Source: Cordia subcordata
Taxonomy: Eukaryota; Streptophyta; Magnoliopsida; Boraginales; Cordiaceae
Direction of reading: 5' to 3'
NCBI GenBank assembly: GCA_028554755.1
Contig: JAPTOF010000033.1
Location: forward strand, 186,001-250,000
Length of the DNA stretch: 64,000 bases
The notes beneath the pieces are model-generated. The model saw nothing but the letters and a program-made list of their open reading frames with translations, did no database searches and had not been told where the DNA came from. The position numbers were made by a program, and so were the translations under genes. Positions 57,590-64,000 of this stretch are shown here, piece by piece; within the stretch, counting starts at the first letter, position 1; each line of letters starts with the position of its first letter.

Positions 57590-57720
57590 ACCATGATTGA
57601 CCTTCGAAGAAACCCCTGAAAATGTTATCACCTGAAACTGTACCGTTAAAATAAATTAAACAAAGTTATTGTCGAAAAAGAAAACGTGCGAGATCAGATT
57701 GTCTTCCATCTTTATATAAA
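57590..57720 (+). promoter_or_regulatory. Type A ERF promoter of the truncated gene
   Basis: CCTGAAAATGTTATCACC (57617-57634), AAACGTGC (57682-57689), AGATCAGATTGTCTTCCATC and TATATAAA (57713-57720) match the 54982 promoter closely, so transcription of the truncated gene is likely to be kept. Confidence 0.65.
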
Positions 57721-57831
57721 TGCGTGCATAGCATGGCTAACTCTTAATTTGATTCACAATAATCAGAAACCTCATATATTAATCATCATTAATCATCAGC
57801 TCACAAAGATAACTTGGAGTGTGATCTGGGC

Positions 57832-58194
57832 ATGAAACAAGAGTCAACAGTGGGTCGTGCAAAACACGCGCCACAAGATTGGAATAGGTATAGGGGTGTG
57901 AGGCGGAGGCCGTGGGGGAAGTTCGCGGCGGAGATACGAGACCCGACCAGGAAAGGATTAAGAAAATGGCTCGGGACATACGAAACGCCTGAAGAAGCAG
58001 CCTTGGCTTATGACCAAGCTGCATTCGACTTGCGAGGTTCGCAAGCCAAGCTTAACTTTCCGCACCTCATTGGTTGTTCAGATGTGCCGGAACCGGTTAG
58101 AGTGACCCCTCGGAGGCGTTCTCTGGAGTCTTCTCCTTCTTCTTCTTCAACAGAAGATCATGGGACTACCAAGAGGAGGAGAACTGTAAATTGA
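57832..58194 (+). CDS. N-terminally truncated ERF, AP2 domain plus tail (120 aa)
   Basis: The product is essentially a lone AP2/ERF domain (about 20-77; [18 protein letters not shown]) with the usual PRRRS, serine run and TTKRRRTVN end. Coding homology to 54982 extends upstream of the ATG as DNLECDLG (compare DNFQYDQG) to about 57808, then joins directly to sequence resembling the 5-prime UTR of 54982. A deletion therefore removed the start codon, the SDLTLL motif and the acidic region. In-frame stops upstream leave 57832 as the first usable ATG. Without the N-terminal activation region it may compete with full-length ERFs at the same sites, or be inert. Codons in the domain look preserved. 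Confidence 0.85.
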   Translation: MKQESTVGRAKHAPQDWNRYRGVRRRPWGKFAAEIRDPTRKGLRKWLGTYETPEEAALAYDQAAFDLRGSQAKLNFPHLIGCSDVPEPVRVTPRRRSLESSPSSSSTEDHGTTKRRRTVN

Positions 58195-58437
58195 GGTCTA
58201 TCTAGCTAGTAATTTGGTGATCTTTTACTGATGTAATTTTCAATGGAAGGAGATGTTAGTAATTCAATCTTATTTGAGTAAATATAATTCTTTAGCTGCT
58301 TGGATCTCTTCAATATAGAACCCCCCGATCTGAATTCTGAGATTTCTTATCTCTAAATCAGCTGAAAACTTTGACAATAACCATTAAACAATACACTTGT
58401 TAATTACGAGCCTTGCACGCGGACATTTATTATGTTT
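58195..58437. other. 3-prime flank of the truncated ERF
   Basis: Non-coding flank with no recognised element. Confidence 0.3.
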
Positions 58438-58560
58438 TTAAATTGGTGACAGCGAGTTTCGAACCCTTGACCAAGAATTACCATCTCATTTAAAAGTTTA
58501 AATATGTAAAGCAGATATTGATTTAGTGTATTTATTTATTATATGTATTAACACTTAATA
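58438..58560 (-). mobile_element. Fragment related to miniature LTR elements
   Basis: On the minus strand it has AATAAATAAATACAC, ACTTTTAAATGAGATGGT and then GTTCGAAAC-type sequence, resembling the LTR at 53426 and 31184 but with a different sequence at the primer position. Only one LTR is seen. Confidence 0.35.
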
Positions 58561-60037
58561 CTAAGAGCTTGAGCTGCATCATTCCTTTTTCTTTTCCCTT
58601 GTACGAAAAATAAACTTGAAATGTAGGCATCGAATTGAACTCTTGGTGGCTTGTTACATGGTAGGCTAAGACGGGATAATTATCGAATTGTCATAATTAT
58701 CAATAATGAGAGTTTCGTATGTCATTTACGAACGAGACATATGAAATTCAATTTTCTTCCCCTGGTGTGTTTTTGTACTTTTCACGCTGATCGATGATAT
58801 ATACATATTATATATATATATATATATGTTTATTCATTTTTTATTATTAAATCTGCTCAGGCCAAGAATAAGGATGCATGTGGAGCACAAAGGATGTTGA
58901 CAGCCTTGTACAATATTTGAAAGCATTATTTTGCGTAAAATGTCCAAGTAATACGTCAAGGTGTCTACCAGACCCATGCTAAAATGTTGGAATACTGGAA
59001 TATATAGAGTTTTTTATCAGTATTTTAATTTCATTTTATCCCACTTTAAAACACATGATTACATTAGTACATGAACAATAAGTTCAAAAACCCAAGTGAT
59101 ACACAAAAAGTTGTTCTCTACAGTGATATACACGTATATGTGTATAAATATATATTCTTTGGATTCCCTTCTCCGCCAGCTATGCCCCAAATATTTTTCT
59201 GCTACGGTTGTAAGTATTAAATGTCCAATTGCACACTTATATTCATTAACTTGAGATTGATTATTGTCACATGACTAACAAGAACATAAATGAGTAATAA
59301 TGGTAGTGTCGACGCCAAGTCTGCAATCACAAATCTGAAGACACGAGCAAATTGCAAAATAGAAAGCAAAAAGAGCGGGATGAATCTTTGACACTAGTAT
59401 AATACCGACCAAAGAGCCAAGTTCAAAGGGTAATTGGAAAGGTGGTTGAATGCATCTTTGGATTGAGATAAAAAGAGTTAAGTTGAAAGGGTAATTAGAA
59501 TAAAACTAGCACGATGTGTGTTTGGTGGGCTATATAAAGAGGCAAGCAATATGCTGCCAGTGTCAAGTAGCTATATAAAGGTTCGAATGTTTACTTGTTT
59601 GATACCATCTCCTCCGGTGAGTATCTATTTATAGTTGCTAGCAGTTGTGAACCATCCCCTCCAATAAGTATCTATTTACAGCTGCTAATAGTTGTGAGCC
59701 CGAGACTCATAGGTACTTTCTTCTTGCTAGGCTTCAAACATAACAATCTTTTAAATAATCCCCTTAGAGTTGGATGAGGCAAGGGTCGACCGATGAAGGC
59801 CTATCTCCTTTAAACTGGGTGGTAAGGTTAAACTCTACTAGCAATTATCACAACTAACCAAGTAGGACAGAGCTAATATTTGAGTGCGCACGAGGCTCGT
59901 CCATGAGCTTTCAGCTTGGCCTTTTAAAATATCACAGGCCATGGCCTCATCTTTGTGATCTGGATTTGCCTATTGGACCTGATGATGTGGGCCCTTAGGT
60001 CCGTGGCAATTTTTGGCCTTTACATGTACTTAATTAA
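58561..60037. other. Non-coding spacer with a 47-bp tandem duplication
   Basis: An AT repeat lies at 58798-58830, and a 47-bp imperfect tandem duplication at 59605-59651 and 59652-59698 (GTATCTATTTATAGTTGCTA and a diverged copy). No gene is seen. Confidence 0.45.
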
Positions 60038-60509
60038 GAGGGTGTTTGGTTTGGCTTTTTTTCTGGTCAAACCTACTTAAACCCTAATTTAAGCTAATAG
60101 AAGTGTTTGTTTTAATTAAAAATGTGCTTTTTTTAAGTAGCCTTAAGTAGAAAATAAAAAGCTCCCCAACCCCAGATTTTGCTTTTTATGGCTTTAAGCA
60201 CGTTGAAAAAAAACAAGTTTGACCAAATCATTTGCTATCTTATCCTTACCTTTTTATTTTTATTACTAAAATATCTTCACTCTTTTATCTTATACTTACC
60301 TTTTTAAATTATATTTTAATGTCCTTAATAGTTATTTTAACTATATAACTTAATTTTCAGCCCACTTTAATTAAACATGTAAATACTTATTTTTATAACT
60401 ACAACTTTTATTCAAACACGTAACCACTTAAAGTTGACAATAAAAAAAAGCCACTTAAAGCTAAAAGTGCTTTAAGTAGCTTTTTTATAAGCCAATCCAA
60501 ACACCCTCT
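60038..60509. mobile_element. hAT-like MITE (472 bp)
   Basis: Ends AGAGGGTGTTTGGTTTGGC and, inward from the right, AGAGGGTGTTTGGATTGGC are nearly identical inverted repeats. AAGTAG/CTACTT words recur in both arms. No coding capacity. Flanking duplication is not convincing. Confidence 0.6.
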
Positions 60510-62212
60510 AAATTATACGTGACGAAATATGGTTTTATCACCTGTTTTAGGAAAGCCTAACAAATAATAATTGTCTCATGATGATAAGGTATGAGTTTTC
60601 ACCACTACCAAATAAAATTTTAAAATATTATATATTTAACGCCGACTAATTTTAAAAATTAAACCCATGATTCATATTGATCGATGAAAGCTTTCATGCA
60701 TCATAACAACAAATTAAGTAAATCTATAGAGCTAGTGAAGTGATGATCCTCCAAAGTAGGGCCTGAATAGCTTCCGCAAACAACTTTCAACCCCGAAAAA
60801 TATTTTTAATTCTCGTTTTCAAGAGGAGGGGGATATCTTGGGGAAACAAGGAAAAAAAAAAAAAAAAGTTGCTGAAGTTCAATGAACTCAAAACTCTTGG
60901 TTCCGAAAATGTCTTGAGCAGTGTGGTTTTTATGTAATTATCAAAATTTCTCAATTTTTATCCCCAATATATATACCCTTCTATATAATAATTCTAATTA
61001 ATTCATGGGGCGTTTATATAATTTTATAATTATGTTGCAAATAAAGACGTCAACAATCTTTTTAAGTTTAAAAGTTGAACGTCTAAACTCTTCTGCAATT
61101 TATACCATACTTCTTTACTATCGTGCTTCCTCGTATTCCCTCACCTTTGTTCATAATATTAATATTGTTTATTCATAATATTAATATTGTTCATTCACAA
61201 TATTAATACTATGTGGAGTTTTAAATAATTTAATTAACATATTTGTTCATAATTTTATACTGTTTATTCATAAATTTTATACTCTTTGTTCATTGAAGGT
61301 ACACATTACTTAGTGGATACACAATCCTTAAAATACATGATATAACATTTCTAAACTCTTTTCCGTCTCACATACCAAAAGAGGTGAATTAAAAAAACTT
61401 CATTATAATTCTTGTGGCATTCAGACATTTTTTTTTATTTAAAGGAGGTCAAACGTCAATTATATGCAACTAGTGAAAATTAATAATTGAACCACCCACA
61501 CTAAAAAAACAAGCACAAAGGCCATCCAAATAGGAATACTCCAATTATTAAATAATTCGTGAGCAAGCTACTGTAGGGATTGGTTGATTTTTGTTGTGGG
61601 TACTGTTCATGGTTTATGGTTATTAATTTATTATTAGTTCTCTCTGACCAAAAAGAAAAATCTCGATGATTCTTCCCTTTAGTCAAGATCGGATCTCTTC
61701 GGGATAAAAATATACTTTCGTAAGACTAAACGTGGTCAAATTCTTTCTTTTATATACTAGTTTTATATTTTACGCTTTGGTAAGGCACCCATAGGCTATA
61801 CACGGAAAAATTAAACTTCAGAAAGAAGTAACTCTTGTCCATGTTATTATATATCCTAAACGAAACTTCCAATGGAGTTGCAATCTCTTATTAAGGACAA
61901 ATCTGCAAAATAATTTCTAGATATTAGCAAGTTTAAAATTACAAAAAATTTACGTAAATTTAATAAAATATAGAGAGAGGCAAAATGGATTTTACGTACT
62001 CAAGTATTATGACCAGGGAAAGAATTTAAAGCGAAGAGTCCACAAAGGAATATCACATTCTTAATCATCTTTTAATATAAAAGTAGTAATAAAGAAAGCA
62101 CCATGCACATCATAAATCTTCTGCTTTTAGCGTAAGAAAATTGACCATTCTCATAAACGCTTGAAACTATTAATGCATGATGTAGTAAATAAGTATAGGA
62201 AGATGCATGCAG
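60510..62212. other. Non-coding spacer before the last ERF
   Basis: AT-rich, with three near-repeats of TTCATAATATTAATATTG at about 61140-61210. GCACCATGCACATCATAAATC at 62099 and following sequence match the type B upstream block (45137, 42685), so the last ERF keeps a piece of that block. Confidence 0.45.
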
Positions 62213-62262
62213 AAAATGTGCATTCATATCTGATATATATTTCTTTCCCATTGTTATATATG
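62213..62262 (+). promoter_or_regulatory. Promoter of type C ERF with altered box
   Basis: GCAGAAAATGTGC at 62210-62222 lies 140 bases before the ATG, the position where the other genes carry AAACGTGC; here the core reads AATGTG. TATATAT follows at 62233-62239, with a second one at 62255. Homology of the box is suggested by position and by the preceding TGCATGCAG, which also precedes the box in 37428. Confidence 0.4.
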
Positions 62263-62358
62263 TATGATGATTTGACTCCAAGAAATCATTTCTAGTGGAA
62301 ATCAACATCGATTTTCCCTCAAAAAAAGAAAAGAATCTATTTTCTCTAAGGCTCAAAA

Positions 62359-62955
62359 ATGCAGGCTGAAACCTTCCCAGACTCTGGCCTAGCTCCCCTT
62401 GAAGAAATTTTCCAGCAATGTCTTCCTAATGATTTTCCAGAAATGTTTCCAGCAACGGATCCTTCTAGTTATATGTCAACTGATTTTAACGTCCCAATTA
62501 GCTCAAGCTCAGGCACATTGACTTATCAAAACGCCATGGAAGAAATGCTGTCAAGCACGAATTCCCCGGTGGAATGTATCGACAACTTGGTGAATGAGGA
62601 CGCCAAAGAAGCCTCAGTGCAGGAAGCACGTCCGGTGCACGCGCCCCACAATTGGAACCGTTACAGAGGGGTAAGGCGGAGGCCGTGGGGGAAGTTCGCG
62701 GCGGAGATAAAGGATCCGGTTAAGAAAGGCATGAGAGTATGGCTGGGGACGTATGAAACGCCGGAGGATGCAGCATTGGCTTATGATGGGGCTGCCTTCA
62801 AATTGCAAGGGGCAAAGGCCAAGCTTAATTTTCCGCACCTTATTGGTGCAAATGTGCCGGAACCTATCAAAGTAAACCCTAGGAGGCGTTCATCAAAGCC
62901 TTCATCTTCCTCCTCATCATCAGTAGAGAGTGCTTCTAAGAGGAGGAAGATATAA
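62359..62955 (+). CDS. ERF group IXa-like transcription factor, type C (198 aa)
   Basis: Predicted nuclear ERF that diverges from both other types. The N-terminus reads [23 protein letters not shown], a weakened version of the [16 protein letters not shown]...FPET motif, present once and not duplicated. The acidic middle ([16 protein letters not shown]) is followed by an AP2/ERF domain at about 102-159: [31 protein letters not shown]. Lysine 118 replaces the arginine of AAEIRDP, one of the sheet arginines that contact the GCC box in the AtERF1 structure, and KKGM replaces RKGL. The tail is [13 protein letters not shown] then KRRKI, closest to type B. It may represent the ancestral single-motif form. 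Confidence 0.92.
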   Translation: MQAETFPDSGLAPLEEIFQQCLPNDFPEMFPATDPSSYMSTDFNVPISSSSGTLTYQNAMEEMLSSTNSPVECIDNLVNEDAKEASVQEARPVHAPHNWNRYRGVRRRPWGKFAAEIKDPVKKGMRVWLGTYETPEDAALAYDGAAFKLQGAKAKLNFPHLIGANVPEPIKVNPRRRSSKPSSSSSSSVESASKRRKI

Positions 62956-63326
62956 ATTGATGAGATCAGCAAAAAGCTAGTAGTCATAGTTTTTGTTTCG
63001 TGGTCACCAAACAAACATTTTATCTCAGTGTTGCTATTATCCCTTTATATCATTATTGATTCCAAAAGCTTGATACTTGAACTGTACGCTGTAATAATGA
63101 ATTTTGTTTACTTTAAACTATAATCTGTTATCGAAGATCTTGATTACTAAGGTTAATAATTCATTTGCAAAATCTCTCTCAATATTGATAGCATAATTAG
63201 AAAACGTTTATTTTGCTAACAAAATCCTTTGCATTTGTTTAGTTTTTATTAGAGTTGTGAATAAAGGTAAGCCAAATAACAGACTCAGCTAAGCTAGACA
63301 ACTATAAAGTTAATGTAATAGTCTAA
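62956..63326. other. 3-prime flank of the type C ERF
   Basis: Non-coding AT-rich flank. No element recognised. Confidence 0.35.
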
Positions 63327-63528
63327 GAGCCTGTTTGGATTGACTTTTTTAAAGGAAAAATATTTTTTTTTTGAAAAGTTACATTAAATTTACAATAACT
63401 ATTTGATTTAGTTTCCAAAAAAGTTGAAACTCTTTTTTCAGAAGTCAGAATTTTTAACTTCTAAAAAAATTTATTTTTAAAAAATTATTTAAAAGAATAT
63501 TTTTAAAAAAGTCAATTCAAACGGGCCC
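63327..63528. mobile_element. PIF/Harbinger-like MITE (202 bp) with TAA target duplication
   Basis: Ends GAGCCTGTTTGGATTGAC and, inward from the right, GGGCCCGTTTGAATTGAC. TAA flanks both sides (63324-63326 and 63529-63531), the 3-bp duplication typical of Tourist/Harbinger. Same family as 6316-6527 and 40944-41173. Confidence 0.7.
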
Positions 63529-63659
63529 TAATAAAGTTAATGCACTTTAAAGATGCAAGCCTAGCACCACCTGGTGGAAGTCCGGCCAACACCTCGGCAA
63601 CTGTTTTGGCCGTACAACGTTGGTTGGGATCATCGCTTATTCCAAGGTGGGCAATTTTT

Positions 63660-63922
63660 TTTTTTTTTTTAAAAGGGTTAGTCCGAAGGCGAACCCCTTT
63701 CTCACCTGTGCCAGAGGCCCCATGACCAGGTGGGTTGTAAATCAGGGATGTGCATGAGTGGCAGCCCTGCCAGGGAGAGGACCAACGGGTCACGAACCCA
63801 GCAGCAGCCCCCACAATATTTCAGCAGGGAACTGCCACCACACGAGTTCGAACCCGCGTTGTCGGAGTATTTCCACCCCACTCACTTGGCCACTTACCAA
63901 CTCACCTATGCCCTTAGGGGGC
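63660..63922 (-). mobile_element. tRNA-derived SINE (263 bp) with 15-bp target duplication
   Basis: AGGTGGGCAATTTTT is repeated exactly at 63645-63659 and 63923-63937. On the minus strand the element starts with TGAGTTGGTAAGTGG (A-box-like, about 63888-63903) and GGGTTCGAACTCG (B box, about 63843-63856), and ends in an A-run (63660-63671 on the plus strand as T). It is GC-richer than its surroundings. Confidence 0.8.
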
Positions 63923-64000
63923 AGGTGGGCAATTTTTGATTCAACAACATCTTCACCTACGATAAGAGTTGTCAACAATGTATCTGCTATTATTCAGCCT

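Noticed and set aside
63512..63978. Several overlapping frames near the right edge
   Set aside because: They translate the tRNA-derived SINE and its flanks on both strands.

Overview
This looks like plant nuclear DNA, probably from a eudicot and possibly an asterid. It is AT-rich, with sparse intronless genes in a thick background of plant transposons: Copia with initiator-Met tRNA primer sites, CACTA, MULE, hAT, PIF/Harbinger-like MITEs, TRIMs and tRNA-derived SINEs. The species cannot be fixed from the sequence. The only clearly intact genes are AP2/ERF transcription factors, arranged as one tandem cluster.

The cluster has eight intact ERF reading frames (1066-1623, 17832-18500, 22282-22941, 37558-38223, 51272-51940, 54982-55608, 57832-58194, 62359-62955) and two broken ones (about 6060-6660 and 11890-12013). 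All carry or derive from the same architecture: an N-terminal motif of the type SDLxLLxSIQxFLL, an acidic middle, one AP2/ERF domain with AAEIRD, then a serine tract and a basic KRRK-like end. This matches ERF group IXa (B3), the group of AtERF1/2, ORCA3 of Catharanthus and the tobacco NIC2-locus ERFs. Three types can be told apart: type A (1066, 54982, 57832 and both pseudogenes), type B (17832, 22282, 37558, 51272; all with an internal 18-residue duplication) and type C (62359).

Layout: everything left of about 33.5 kb is on the minus strand and everything right of 34.2 kb on the plus strand, in mirror order A-A-A-B-B | B-B-A-A-C. Sister pairs (22282 with 37558, 17832 with 51272), their long upstream blocks, a Copia remnant and 3-prime blocks repeat in inverted order around the centre, so the core appears to be a large inverted duplication of an older tandem array. 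Later insertions differ between arms: a 6.5 kb MULE with a nested hAT upstream of 22282, a 2.77 kb CACTA beyond 17832, two ~0.9 kb MULE-type foldback elements and a polyA retroinsertion upstream of 51272, a TRIM with three LTRs at 45.4-46.3 kb, and a small hairpin-bearing retroposed sequence upstream of 17832. Several have clean target-site duplications, and several have an unfilled site in a paralogous block.

The intact type A and B genes share a compact promoter with AAACGTGC 30-60 bp upstream of a TATA element. It contains AACGTG, the T/G-box bound by MYC2-type factors, so shared jasmonate control is a reasonable inference. As in the ORCA, NIC2 and GAME9 clusters, the locus may be a jasmonate-controlled regulator array for a specialised metabolic pathway, but the pathway itself is not visible here. 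Diversity within the array is notable: an AP2-only gene (57832), two paralogs with altered PWGK motifs (17832 and 37558), and one with a substituted DNA-contact arginine (62359).
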